This document shows, in pieces, positions 40,814-49,574 of a DNA stretch of 64,000 nt. How positions within the stretch are numbered: position 1 is the first letter of the stretch; each line of letters starts with the position of its first letter. Below the pieces are notes generated by a model. It did no database searches. It was not told where the DNA came from and saw nothing but the letters and a program-made list of their open reading frames with translations. The DNA comes from Notoacmeibacter sp. (lineage in GTDB: Bacteria > Pseudomonadota > Alphaproteobacteria > Rhizobiales > Rhizobiaceae). The stretch spans positions 1 through 64,000 of the forward strand of contig JAIOIW010000065.1 of NCBI GenBank assembly GCA_019912385.1, read 5' to 3'. The position numbers and the translations under genes are program-made.

Positions 40814-41695
40814 ATGACCGGCACCGAGTGGACCATGCTCATGGTGCTCGGGCTGGTTTGGGGTGGTGCCTTCTTCTTCGGCCGGATCGCGGTGGTTCAA
40901 ATGCATCCGCTGGTGCTCGTCTTCGCCCGCGTCGCGATCGCGGCGGCGGCCCTGCATCTCTACCTGTTGTGGCGCGGCCCCTCATTTCGGCAGGTCCTGC
41001 CGCTGGCCTTGCCGTTCTTCATTCTGGCGCTGTTCAACAATGTAATCCCGTTCTCGCTGATCTTCACCGGACAGCGTGAGTTGGGCGCCGGGCTGGCTTC
41101 CATCATCAACGCCACGACGCCCTTCTGGACGGTCATCGCCGCCAACCTGCTGACTGCCGACGAAAAATTGAGCTGGAACAAGCTCGTCGGCATCATGCTC
41201 GGCATCGCCGGAACCGGAATTCTGGTCGGCCCGTCTGCGCTGGCCGGTCTCGGAGGCCCGCTCTGGCCGAAACTCGCAGTGCTCGGCGCGACGCTTTCCT
41301 ATGCGTTCGCCGTGATCTTCGCCAAGCGGTTCAAGGCCGTCCCCGCTGCCCTCGTCGCCACCGGCCAACTGACCGGCTCGACCATCCTGATGACGCCTGT
41401 CATCCTGTTCGTCACCGGACCCGAAACCCTGGTGACATCCGGCGCGGATATCTGGATTGCTGTCCTCGCGCTCGGGATCGTCTCGACCGCGTTTGCCTAC
41501 ATCCTCTATTTCCGCCTGATAGCCTCGGCCGGCGCCACCAACGCCTCGCTGGTGACGCTGGTTGTTCCGGCAAGTGCGATCCTGCTTGGCGTGCTCTTTT
41601 TGGGCGAAAGTCTTCGAGGGTTCGAAATCGGCGGTCTGGCGCTGATTGCGCTCGGCCTGATAACCATTGACGGACGCGTGTTCCAACGGCGATAG
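40814..41695 (+). CDS. EamA-domain DMT-family transporter
   Basis: A 293-residue drug/metabolite-transporter protein with ten membrane segments arranged as two EamA repeats (TEWTMLMVLGLVWGGAFFFGRIAV and GLGGPLWPKLAVLGATLSYAFAVIFAKRF). Such proteins usually export amino acids or metabolites. The start codon is uncertain because no strong ribosome-binding site is visible; ATGs at 40774 and 40790 are alternatives. It is divergent from the decarboxylase gene and 30 bases ahead of the amidase gene on the same strand. Confidence 0.87.
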   Translation: MTGTEWTMLMVLGLVWGGAFFFGRIAVVQMHPLVLVFARVAIAAAALHLYLLWRGPSFRQVLPLALPFFILALFNNVIPFSLIFTGQRELGAGLASIINATTPFWTVIAANLLTADEKLSWNKLVGIMLGIAGTGILVGPSALAGLGGPLWPKLAVLGATLSYAFAVIFAKRFKAVPAALVATGQLTGSTILMTPVILFVTGPETLVTSGADIWIAVLALGIVSTAFAYILYFRLIASAGATNASLVTLVVPASAILLGVLFLGESLRGFEIGGLALIALGLITIDGRVFQRR

Positions 41696-41725
41696 AGATT
41701 CCCGATAATTCGACCGGGAGGAACC

Positions 41726-42973
41726 ATGCAGTCGCTCCGAACCATTCTGGAAGCAATCGCCCGCGGCGATTTGAGCCCACGCGAAGCCGTCGCCACTTCG
41801 CTCGATGCAATTGACACGCTCGACGGTACGATCCACGCCTTCACCGCGCGGGCGGACCGCGAAACGGTTCTGCAGCGCGCCGAGCAGGCGGATGGCCCGC
41901 TTGCCGGCATCGCGGTCGGGGTCAAGGATATCTTCGATACCCACGATCTGGTGACGGCCTATGGTTCGCCGATCTATGCCGGCCATCGCCCTGCCGCCGA
42001 TGCTGCCATCGTCGCCATGCTGCGCAATGCGGGCGCCTCGATCGCAGGCAAGACCGTGACCACCGAATTTGCCTTCTTCCAGCCCGGCCCGACCGTAAAT
42101 CCGCACGATCACGCGCACACGCCCGGTGGTTCGTCATCCGGTTCCGTCGCCGCCATCGCCGCCGGCATGATCCCCGCCGCGCTCGGCACCCAGACCGGCG
42201 GCTCGGTCATACGCCCGGCCGCATTCTGCGGCGTCGCCGGCTACAAGCCCGGCTTCCGCCTCGTGCCCACGGTCGGCAGCAAGACATTCTCATGGTCGCT
42301 CGACACCACCGGATTCTTTGCCGCGACCGTGGACGACGTTGCCCATTTTGCTGCGCTCGCCACCGGCCGCGCGCTCGATCCGGCGCCGGCCGATCCGGCG
42401 AAGCTGCGTATCGGCCTCTACCGGACCAGCGTCTGGAACGAGGCCGAGAAATCGATGCGAAGCGCGGTCGAACATGCCGCCGCGGCCGCCCAGCGCGCAG
42501 GAGCCACGGTGATCGAGATCGAGGAACCGGACGAGTTGGCCGCCGCCCGCGAAATCCACTCGACGGTCCAGAACTACGAAGCCCACCTTGCGCTTGGCCA
42601 CGAGTTGCGCTGCCATGCCGACAAGTTGAGCCCGACACTGCTGGCCTGCCTGGAGCGCGGAGCGCTCATTACGCCCGATGCCTATGATTCCGCGCGTACC
42701 ACCGCCCGGCGGGCCCGCAAGCGCACGACCGCGCTCTTCGAGCAGGTGGATATACTTCTGACGCCGTCCGCGCCCGGTCCCGCGCCACGCGGGCTCGATA
42801 CGACCGGGGTACCGCTGTTCAACAAGCTTTGGACGCTGACCGGCAATCCATGCGTCAACGTGCCCGGCCTGAAAAATGCGGAAAATCTTCCGCTCGGCGT
42901 CCAGATCGTGTCGCGGTTCGCACGTGATCACGTGGCGTTGGCAGCCGGCAAATGGCTTGAAATGGTCCTCTGA
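41726..42973 (+). CDS. Amidase signature-family hydrolase
   Basis: A 415-residue amidase with the Ser-cisSer-Lys triad: Lys67 in GVKDIF, the cis-Ser in GGSSSGS (residues 134-140) and the nucleophile Ser160 in GTQTGGSVIRPA. It is too short and lacks the context for GatA. The substrate is unknown. It starts 30 bases after the DMT transporter gene and may form an operon with it, suggesting an amide-bearing or amine product is handled by both. Confidence 0.88.
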   Translation: MQSLRTILEAIARGDLSPREAVATSLDAIDTLDGTIHAFTARADRETVLQRAEQADGPLAGIAVGVKDIFDTHDLVTAYGSPIYAGHRPAADAAIVAMLRNAGASIAGKTVTTEFAFFQPGPTVNPHDHAHTPGGSSSGSVAAIAAGMIPAALGTQTGGSVIRPAAFCGVAGYKPGFRLVPTVGSKTFSWSLDTTGFFAATVDDVAHFAALATGRALDPAPADPAKLRIGLYRTSVWNEAEKSMRSAVEHAAAAAQRAGATVIEIEEPDELAAAREIHSTVQNYEAHLALGHELRCHADKLSPTLLACLERGALITPDAYDSARTTARRARKRTTALFEQVDILLTPSAPGPAPRGLDTTGVPLFNKLWTLTGNPCVNVPGLKNAENLPLGVQIVSRFARDHVALAAGKWLEMVL

Positions 42974-43184
42974 TACTGCGCGGCAACAAGGGCGGCGCCG
43001 CACAATCGCGTTCAATTCGCGTGTTAACAAAAAACGAGAATCTAATATATATCAACAAAAACAACTATTTGGATATTAGAGCCAGCTTGATTATCCCCAA
43101 ATGCGCTGCGGTGCAGCAACGAATCCGCTTGTACGACGAAAGTTCCAGGCTAGATTCCACACAGGCATTCAAAGGAGGATTGTC
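42974..43184 (+). promoter_or_regulatory. AT-rich region upstream of the 28-residue peptide gene
   Basis: A strongly AT-rich patch (about 43020-43080) in otherwise GC-rich DNA. It contains an inverted repeat with arms CTAATAT (43042-43048) and ATATTAG (43073-43079), 24 bases apart. It probably holds the promoter of the small gene at 43185; no unambiguous -35/-10 pair could be picked. Confidence 0.35.
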
Positions 43185-43271
43185 ATGGGTTTGACTCGTT
43201 CTCTCAATGTGCTGGTGTTCTTCGCCGCATTCGGTTTTATCGGGCTGCTGGTGATGGGTGTATTGCCGTAA
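43185..43271 (+). CDS. 28-residue single-pass membrane peptide
   Basis: A very short gene with a textbook ribosome-binding site (AAAGGAGG, eight bases before ATG). It encodes 28 residues: a polar start MGLTRS, one hydrophobic helix from about residue 7 (LNVLVFFAAFGFIGLLVMGVL) and a final proline. A strong rho-independent terminator follows 35 bases later, so the unit has its own transcript boundary. I do not recognise a family; it could be a regulatory membrane peptide or a small toxin-like peptide. The coding call rests on the start signal, the membrane-helix composition and the terminator. Confidence 0.7.
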   Translation: MGLTRSLNVLVFFAAFGFIGLLVMGVLP

Positions 43272-43306
43272 TCGGCGAAGGGAGAAATTCTCCGCGAACA
43301 ATCGCG

Positions 43307-43338
43307 AGGCCGGGCCAGGAGCCCGGCCTTGTTTTTTA
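43307..43338 (+). terminator. Rho-independent terminator after the 28-residue peptide gene
   Basis: A perfect nine-pair stem (AGGCCGGGC 43307-43315 with GCCCGGCCT 43321-43329) and five-base loop are followed by TGTTTTTT. The remaining bases to 43513 show nothing further. Confidence 0.92.
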
Positions 43339-43513
43339 CAGGGGCGGTCCCACCCGGAGCCGTTTATCTTCAAATCGGATTGTGTGGACTTGGTCATTCG
43401 CGCCCTAGACATCTTCGCGCGCGGCCAACGGTGCTGTTGCCGTGCCACCCCGCGCTTCTCGCCGGACCGAAAAATCCACGCATCAAACTGCTTCCGTTTG
43501 CAGATGAACGGCT

Positions 43514-44431
43514 CTATGCCGCCTTCGGTTCGGACGCGTTTGCGTTGTTGCCGCGAATTCCGATCAGGTGGCATACGGCAAAGGCCAGATCGGGCTTGTT
43601 CATCGTGTAGAAGTGGAAATCGTCGACTCCGCGATCCATCAGGTCGAGCACCTGTTCGGCGGCGACCGCCGCGGCGACCAGCTGATGCGTCTGCGGATCG
43701 TCGTCCAATCCCTCGAACCGGTCGGCGAGCCACTGCGGCACATGGCTGCCGGCCCGACCCGCGAAATTGGCCACCTGGCGGAAACTGTGGATCGGCAACA
43801 CTCCGGGGACGATTGGGACATAGATTCCCGCCCGCCGCACACGCTCCACATAACGCTCGTAGAGATCGTTGTCGAAAAAGAACTGGGTGATCGCGCGCGT
43901 CGCCCCGTTGTCGACCTTTCGCTTCAGCATCTCGATGTCGGTGGCGAAATCGGGGCTTTCGGGATGCTTCTCCGGATAGGCGGAGACCGAAACCTGGAAA
44001 TCGCCGCGCGCCCTGATGCCGGCGACGAGATCCGCGCCGTTGACATAACCGCCCGGATGCGGGGTAAACCGCGCACCCACACCGTCCGCCGGATCGCCAC
44101 GCAGCGCAACGAAATGTTTCACGCCCTGGGAGGCGAATTCGTCGACCACGCCATCGACCTCTTCTCGCGTCGCATCGACGCAGGTCAGGTGCGCGGCCAC
44201 CGGCAGGCTGGCCTCGGAGATGATCCGGCGGACTGCCGAAAGCGAGCGCTCGCGCGTGGTGCCGCCCGCGCCATAGGTCACGGAGACGAAACGCGGGCCG
44301 AGCGGCGCCAGCCGCTTCACGGTCTCCTGCAGGCGCTCCTCCATCTCCTCGTTCTTCGGCGGGAAGAACTCGAACGAGACGGTGACCGGCTTGCCGGTGC
44401 CCGGTTCGCGTGAAAATCGGTTATTGGCCAT
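43514..44431 (-). CDS. metF: 5,10-methylenetetrahydrofolate reductase MetF
   Basis: FAD enzyme that makes 5-methyltetrahydrofolate for methionine synthesis. The 305-residue TIM-barrel protein has VSFEFFPPKNEEMEERL with the catalytic Glu, VSVTYGAGGTTRERSL, HLTCVDATREEVD, FVALRGDPADG and ITQFFFDNDLY. The ATG at 44431 shares one base with the stop of the upstream sahR gene, so the two are translationally linked. It is the last gene before a 240-base gap, so metH is not in this unit. Confidence 0.96.
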   Translation of the reverse strand: MANNRFSREPGTGKPVTVSFEFFPPKNEEMEERLQETVKRLAPLGPRFVSVTYGAGGTTRERSLSAVRRIISEASLPVAAHLTCVDATREEVDGVVDEFASQGVKHFVALRGDPADGVGARFTPHPGGYVNGADLVAGIRARGDFQVSVSAYPEKHPESPDFATDIEMLKRKVDNGATRAITQFFFDNDLYERYVERVRRAGIYVPIVPGVLPIHSFRQVANFAGRAGSHVPQWLADRFEGLDDDPQTHQLVAAAVAAEQVLDLMDRGVDDFHFYTMNKPDLAFAVCHLIGIRGNNANASEPKAA

Positions 44432-45444
44432 CAAGCGGTCTCCGTGGGAATATTGGCGCGTTCCTCGTCGGCAATCAGCAGCCGACGGTCGCGGCCGGTC
44501 CAGATGCGAACGGTAAGCGAATTGTCCATGCCCTTGTCGTCGATCCGCACCGGATCGAGCACTTCCAGCCCCGCGGCCGAAAGCCACTCGGCGATCTGCT
44601 CATCGGAGAAGCCGAGGCGCAGATGCGCATGCTCCTCGCGCAGGAAATCGAGATGGTGCGGCGCGAAATCGACAATGACGAGCCGGCCGGCGGGGCGCAA
44701 CAACCGCGCCGCCTGCTGGATCGCAAGCCCTGGGTCCTCCAGGTAATGGAGCACCTGGTGGACGGTGATCAGGTCGAACTGGTCGCGCTCGACCGGCGGC
44801 GCATAGATGTCGCCCTGGCGAACCTGCGCATGGGTGATGCCTGCCTCGTCGAGATTGGTGCGCGCGATCGCCAGCATGCCGCGCGATGTGTCGACGCCGA
44901 CGCCGCGCCTGTACTGGCCGGCAAACAATTCGAGCATCCGCCCGGTTCCGGTCCCAAGGTCGAGCATGGCCTGGAACGGCCGGCCGCCGACCAGCCTGCG
45001 AAGCGCCGCCTCGACAGCCGCGTCGGGTGCGTGCAGCGAACGGATCGTGTCCCATTCGCCCGCATTGGCGTCGAAATAGGCGGTCGCCCGCTCGCGCCGC
45101 CGCTCCTTGACCTGAGCGAGACGCTCCATGTCGCGCTCGACCTGGGCGTCAGCCACATTGATCCGCCCGACGATACTGTCGATCAGTTCACGCGAAACAC
45201 CGGCCTCGCTCAAATGGAAATAGGCCCACGATCCCTCCTGGTAGCGGTCGATCAGGTTCGCCTCCAAAAGCAGCTTGAGATGGCGCGAGACGCGCGGTTG
45301 CGACTGGTTGAGGATTTCGGTCAGGTCCGAAACGGTCAGGTCGCCGCGCGAAAGCAGCACCAGAATCCGCAACCGGCTGGATTCTGCGGCGGCCTTGAGT
45401 GTATCAACCATTCTGTTCAGCGGCATGCCGGGTCGTTCGAGCAT
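44431..45444 (-). CDS. sahR: ArsR-family regulator fused to a SAM-dependent methyltransferase domain (SahR-like)
   Basis: A 337-residue two-domain protein. The N-terminal ArsR winged helix is at about residues 10-85 (RLRILVLLSRGDLTVSDLTEILNQSQPRVSRHLKLL). The C-terminal class I methyltransferase domain starts near 120, with the SAM/SAH-binding loop LDLGTGTGRML at 161-171. SahR-type regulators in Proteobacteria are known to control methionine-cycle genes in response to S-adenosylhomocysteine; the methyltransferase-like domain would sense it. Supporting this, metF follows directly and a palindrome of the right kind lies 14 bases upstream. The ATG at 45444 has GGAG seven bases away. Confidence 0.85.
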   Translation of the reverse strand: MLERPGMPLNRMVDTLKAAAESSRLRILVLLSRGDLTVSDLTEILNQSQPRVSRHLKLLLEANLIDRYQEGSWAYFHLSEAGVSRELIDSIVGRINVADAQVERDMERLAQVKERRRERATAYFDANAGEWDTIRSLHAPDAAVEAALRRLVGGRPFQAMLDLGTGTGRMLELFAGQYRRGVGVDTSRGMLAIARTNLDEAGITHAQVRQGDIYAPPVERDQFDLITVHQVLHYLEDPGLAIQQAARLLRPAGRLVIVDFAPHHLDFLREEHAHLRLGFSDEQIAEWLSAAGLEVLDPVRIDDKGMDNSLTVRIWTGRDRRLLIADEERANIPTETA

Positions 45445-45458
45445 TGCATTCTCCGAAA

Positions 45459-45480
45459 GACATAAACATATCTTTATGTC
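45459..45480. promoter_or_regulatory. SahR-type operator
   Basis: A perfect inverted repeat, arms GACATAAA (45459-45466) and TTTATGTC (45473-45480) with a six-base centre CATATC. It lies immediately upstream of sahR-metF and closely resembles the ACATAAAG/CTTTATGT pattern I recall for SahR sites; the centre departs from full symmetry. It is also in the divergent gap shared with trmO. Confidence 0.72.
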
Positions 45481-45572
45481 ATTCGGCGCCAAATCGCAAG
45501 GGCGATAGCCTGATTGCGCCAATTGTTTTTCTTCACGCGACGCTGTCGCATAACGATCAGATGGGAGATGCC

Positions 45573-46085
45573 ATGTTCGAGCAGCGCGACGGCGAGAAGC
45601 GGCTGGATTTCGACCCCGCATCCCTTCCCGGAGACGGGCACGTAGTGTTCATCGGCCGGGTCCGTTCGCCATGGACGCAGCGCGGCGAATGCCCGCGCAA
45701 CATGCGCCAGGCGATCGAGAAGGGAGGCGGCGCCCGCCTGGAGATCGATGCGCGCTTTCGTGATGGCCTGGCGGGCCTGGAGAAAACCAGCCACATCGTC
45801 ATCCTGACCTGGCTCGACAAGGCGCCGCGCGATCTGATCGTGCAGCATCCGCGCCATGCCAGCGGCGCGAAGGGCGTCTTTGCACTGCGCTCGCCAGTAA
45901 GACCCAATCCGGTCGGCCTGCATGTTGTCCGCGTGACCGGCTTTGATCTTTCGGCTGGTGTCCTTGAGCTTGAAGCGATCGACGTGCTCGACGGCACGCC
46001 GGTGATCGATGTCAAACCCTACATGCCGTCGATCGATGCAATTGCTGACGCGACGAGCGGGCGCGCGGGGTCCGACGCGAAGTGA
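45573..46085 (+). CDS. trmO: TrmO-like tRNA methyltransferase (TsaA domain)
   Basis: A 170-residue TsaA/UPF0066 beta-barrel protein. The domain covers nearly the whole length: FIGRVRSPWTQRGECPRN, LEKTSHIVILTWLDKAPRD, GVFALRSPVRPNPVGLHVVRV and VIDVKPYMPSID are typical. E. coli TrmO methylates N6 of t6A37 in tRNA-Thr using SAM; this shorter form lacks the extra C-terminal part. I start at 45573 with GGGAG five bases away; an ATG at 45561 is possible. The stop codon overlaps the next gene's GTG. Confidence 0.82.
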   Translation: MFEQRDGEKRLDFDPASLPGDGHVVFIGRVRSPWTQRGECPRNMRQAIEKGGGARLEIDARFRDGLAGLEKTSHIVILTWLDKAPRDLIVQHPRHASGAKGVFALRSPVRPNPVGLHVVRVTGFDLSAGVLELEAIDVLDGTPVIDVKPYMPSIDAIADATSGRAGSDAK

Positions 46086-46405
46086 CCGCGCGCACGGGCC
46101 GCCAGCGCGCGATCGCCAGGGCGCTGACCGCATTGCTGCCGATGGCGCCCTACGCGGATATCGAGGCGGTCCGGGCGGCGGCTTCCGCCCGCCACATGCG
46201 CACGCTTCCGCCCGCAATCGCGGTCTGGCTCGCAACCGTCGCCCATGTCCGCCACCAGTACACCGATTATGACGAATTGCGCGACACCGGCTACGACGCC
46301 GAAAGCGCCCGCCATTTCACCGCCGCCGCGATCAACGACAAGCTGACCGAATGGCGGGCGACCCGCCTGCTCGATCCCGATGCGCCGGACGAGGGCGAGG
46401 AATGA
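46082..46405 (+). CDS. DUF2293 family protein
   Basis: A 107-residue basic-to-acidic protein whose core (ALLPMAPYADIEAVRAAASARHMRTLPPAIAVWLATVAHVRHQYTDYDELRDTGYDAESARHF) matches DUF2293, a domain of unknown function. The GTG start overlaps the trmO stop, so it is probably co-translated with trmO. A role in tRNA or RNA metabolism could be guessed only from this pairing. Confidence 0.78.
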   Translation: MTARTGRQRAIARALTALLPMAPYADIEAVRAAASARHMRTLPPAIAVWLATVAHVRHQYTDYDELRDTGYDAESARHFTAAAINDKLTEWRATRLLDPDAPDEGEE

Positions 46406-46432
46406 CCGCCGGCCTTTGGAGCCGTCCCGCCT

Positions 46433-47542
46433 TCAACGCTTTTCCAGGATCAGCCCGCCGATCGAATAGCCTGCGCCGTAGGAACACATCATGCCGAGTT
46501 CGCCTGGCCGGAAATCGGCATGGTTCTCATGGAACGCGATCAGCGAGCCGGGCGCGGCCGTATTGCCGTACTTGTCGAGCACAAGCGGCATCTCGTCACC
46601 GGACGGCTCATGCCCGAGCACGCGCGAGATCAGTGCCACGTTCATCCGCTTGTTGGCCTGGTGCGTCCAGAAGCGCTTGATGTCGTCGGGCGCCAGGTCA
46701 TTGTCCGCAAGCATGTCGACGATGAACTTGTGGGCGGCGGCCGTGACTTCGCGGAAGACCTTGTTGCCGGACTGGGTAACCAGCTTGTCCGGCAGGCCGA
46801 TACCGCTTTCGTCGGCCCGGTTGAGGAAGCCGAAATTGGACCGGATGTTCGACGAGAACTGGGTAAACGTGTTGATCGCCCGCACGGCAAATCCCTCGCC
46901 GGCGGGCACCGCGTCCTCCGCAGAGATCACTGCCGCCGCTGACGCGTCGCCGAAGATGAAATGGGTTTCGCGGTCGCGCCAGTTGAGATGGCCCGACATG
47001 ATCTCCGGGCTGACGACCAGCACATGGCGAGCGTTGCCGCTCTCCACCAGCGAAACCGCAACGTTGAGCGCGAACGTGGTCGCCGAACACGCGACGTTCA
47101 TGTCGAAACCGCCGCCGGCGGCGCCGAGCGCCTGCTGCACCTCGATGGCGATCGCCGGATAGGGCCGCTGGTGATGCGCGCAGGAGCAGATCACCATGTC
47201 GATGTCTCTTGCCTCGACATTTGCCGCGCCAAGCGCCTGTTTCGCCGAGGCGAGCGCGAACTCGGCCTGCACGGAAAGCGCGCCGTTCGGCCGTTCGGGA
47301 ATGCGCGGCACCATGCGTTCCGGGTCGAGGATTCCCTCTTTTTCCAGGACGTGCCGCTGCTTGATGCCGGAAGCCTTGACGATGAAATCTTCGGTGGAGG
47401 GGCGCAGGTCGTAGCCGGCCCACTTTTCCGGCTCGCCCAATGCCTTTTCCAGCCAGCTGTTGTAGCTTTTCACCAGTTCTTCATTGGTGATGACCGGTTC
47501 CGGTACGAACAAGCCAGTTCCCGAAATGACCGCACGGCGCAT
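46433..47542 (-). CDS. Beta-ketoacyl-ACP synthase III-like enzyme (FabH family)
   Basis: A thiolase-fold condensing enzyme of 369 residues. The triad is complete: Cys152 in VACSATT, His294 in WTHQAN and Asn327 in KYGNTAAPGS. The start MRRAVISGTGLFVPEPVITNEELV and the insertions make it longer than housekeeping FabH. They resemble Pseudomonas PA3286-type synthases, which condense octanoyl-CoA from beta-oxidation with malonyl-ACP. Whether this enzyme feeds fatty acid synthesis in that way is inference. It is convergent with the DUF2293 gene, with the stops 27 bases apart. Confidence 0.87.
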   Translation of the reverse strand: MRRAVISGTGLFVPEPVITNEELVKSYNSWLEKALGEPEKWAGYDLRPSTEDFIVKASGIKQRHVLEKEGILDPERMVPRIPERPNGALSVQAEFALASAKQALGAANVEARDIDMVICSCAHHQRPYPAIAIEVQQALGAAGGGFDMNVACSATTFALNVAVSLVESGNARHVLVVSPEIMSGHLNWRDRETHFIFGDASAAAVISAEDAVPAGEGFAVRAINTFTQFSSNIRSNFGFLNRADESGIGLPDKLVTQSGNKVFREVTAAAHKFIVDMLADNDLAPDDIKRFWTHQANKRMNVALISRVLGHEPSGDEMPLVLDKYGNTAAPGSLIAFHENHADFRPGELGMMCSYGAGYSIGGLILEKR

Positions 47543-47758
47543 TGAATTGTCGTCCCCTTCGGCGTGTCGGACCGCCCCGAATCGTTGCATCGAAACGCAA
47601 TCGCACGGCTTGACCTCGAACGCGCCTTGTGCACCGCGAAAACGGCATGGTCAAGAAAGAAAGGGGCGCCGCCTACGACGAAAGGCGTAGGGGATTGCCA
47701 ACCCGACAGCGCGCTCGGGATAGGCGCCACCGCATCTGCCGGCGGTCTTCGCTGGCCC

Positions 47759-49408
47759 CTACCTTGTCAGCCGTTTGTACGTCACCCGCTTCGGGTTGAC
47801 CGCGTCGGGCCCGAGCCTTCTCACCTTGTCTGCCTCGTATTCCTGGAAATTGCCCTCGAACCATTCCACGTGGCTGTCGCCCTCAAACGCGAGGATGTGG
47901 GTGGCGAGGCGGTCGAGGAACATGCGGTCGTGCGATATGATGACGGCGCAGCCGGCGAAATTCTCCAGCGCGTCCTCCAGCGCCGACAGCGTCTCGGTAT
48001 CGAGGTCGTTGGTCGGTTCGTCGAGCAGGATGACGTTGCCGCCGTCCTTCAGCAGCTTGGCCATGTGCACGCGATTGCGCTGGCCGCCCGAAAGCGTGCC
48101 CACCTTCTGCTGCTGGTCGCCGCCCTTGAAGTTGAACGAGCCGCAATAGGCGCGCGAGTTCACCTCGTGCCTGCCCAGCTTGATGATGTCGTTGCCGCCG
48201 GAAATCTCTTCCCACACGGTCTTGTTGGCGTTGAGCGTGTCGCGGCTCTGGTCGACATAGCCGAGCTTGACCGTGTCGCCGATGCGGATGGTTCCCGCGT
48301 CGGGCTGTTCCTGGCCGGTGATCATGCGGAACAGCGTCGTCTTGCCGGCGCCGTTCGGCCCGATCACGCCGACAATGCCGCCGGGCGGCAGCTTGAAGGT
48401 GAGGTCCTCGATCAGCAGCCTGTCGCCGTAACCCTTGGTCAGGCCGTCGAACTCGATCACCATCTGCCCGAGCCGCTCGCCGGCCGGGATGATGATCTGC
48501 GCGTCTCCGGGCCGCCTGTCCTCGGCTGCCCGCACCAGCTCGTCATAGGCCTTGATGCGCGCCTTGGATTTCGCCTGCCGCGCCTTCGGGCTGGCCGCGA
48601 TCCACTCGCTTTCGCGACTGAGCGCCTTCTGGCGGGCGGCTTCCTCGCGGCCTTCCTGGGCCATGCGCTTGGCCTTCTGCTCCAGATAGGCCGTGTAGTT
48701 GCCCTCGTAGGGAATGCCGCGGCCGCGGTCGAGCTCGAGGATCCAGCCGGTCACGTTGTCGAGGAAGTAGCGGTCGTGGGTGACCATCAGCACGGCGCCG
48801 GGATATTCGCGCAGGTGCTTTTCCAGCCACTGGATCGTCTCCGCGTCGAGATGGTTGGTCGGTTCGTCGAGCAGCAGCAGGTCGGGCTGCGACAGCAGAA
48901 GCTGGCAAAGCGCCACGCGCCGCTTCTCGCCGCCCGAGAGATTGTCGATCGTCGCGTCGCCCGGCGGGCAGCGCAGCGCTTCCATCGCCATCTCCACCTG
49001 GCTGTCGAGATCCCACAGGTTCTGCGCGTCGATGATGTCCTGGAGCCTGGCGCCCTCCTCCGCCGTCTCGTCGGAGTAGTTCATCATCAGTTCGTTGTAA
49101 CGGTCGAGGATCGCCTTCTTTTCCGCCACGCCCTGCATGACGTTGCCGGTCACGTTGAGCGCCGGATCGAGTTCCGGCTCCTGGGGCAGGTAGCCGCAGG
49201 TCGCGCCTTCGGCCAGCCAGGCTTCGCCGTTATATTCCTTGTCGAGGCCGGCCATGATCCTCAGCACCGTCGACTTGCCGGCGCCGTTGGGGCCGAGAAT
49301 GCCGATCTTGGCATCCGGATAGAAGGACAGATGGATGTTCTCGAGAACCTTCTTGGAACCATAGGTCTTGTTGAGCCCGGCCATGTGATAGATGAACTGA
49401 CGTGCCAT
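47759..49408 (-). CDS. ettA: Energy-dependent translational throttle protein EttA (ABC-F)
   Basis: ABC-F ATPase that binds the ribosomal E site and gates entry into elongation according to ATP/ADP levels. The 549-residue protein has two nucleotide-binding domains. The first has GPNGAGKST near 39-47, [11 protein letters not shown] and [11 protein letters not shown] linker follows ([19 protein letters not shown], the P-site interaction motif region), then the second with [24 protein letters not shown] and [10 protein letters not shown]. The [21 protein letters not shown] start and the arm insertion place it with EttA rather than Uup. The 216-base gap to the FabH-like gene shows no recognisable element. 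Confidence 0.95.
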   Translation of the reverse strand: MARQFIYHMAGLNKTYGSKKVLENIHLSFYPDAKIGILGPNGAGKSTVLRIMAGLDKEYNGEAWLAEGATCGYLPQEPELDPALNVTGNVMQGVAEKKAILDRYNELMMNYSDETAEEGARLQDIIDAQNLWDLDSQVEMAMEALRCPPGDATIDNLSGGEKRRVALCQLLLSQPDLLLLDEPTNHLDAETIQWLEKHLREYPGAVLMVTHDRYFLDNVTGWILELDRGRGIPYEGNYTAYLEQKAKRMAQEGREEAARQKALSRESEWIAASPKARQAKSKARIKAYDELVRAAEDRRPGDAQIIIPAGERLGQMVIEFDGLTKGYGDRLLIEDLTFKLPPGGIVGVIGPNGAGKTTLFRMITGQEQPDAGTIRIGDTVKLGYVDQSRDTLNANKTVWEEISGGNDIIKLGRHEVNSRAYCGSFNFKGGDQQQKVGTLSGGQRNRVHMAKLLKDGGNVILLDEPTNDLDTETLSALEDALENFAGCAVIISHDRMFLDRLATHILAFEGDSHVEWFEGNFQEYEADKVRRLGPDAVNPKRVTYKRLTR

Positions 49409-49574
49409 GTTGCGCCGCAAATCCTGAAACGAGGGGATGAATGAGCGCGCTATGTAGGCGAAACCGCGCGGCGGGGCAATGCGATCGCGCCACGGCGGAT
49501 GTTTTTCCCCGCGCCTGCGCGCGCCAGTCACAAAAGGCCTTGACCGCTTGGGCCGCCCGGCGCCAGTTTGAGGA

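Noticed and set aside
47543-47758. Possible terminator or regulator between the FabH-like gene and ettA
   Set aside because: A short CCTACG/CGTAGG stem is present, but without an adjacent T-run on either strand.
47564-49444. Long plus-strand reading frame (626 codons) opposite ettA
   Set aside because: It covers ettA in antisense; ettA has complete ABC-F motifs, while this frame shows no domain and is a GC-skew artefact.
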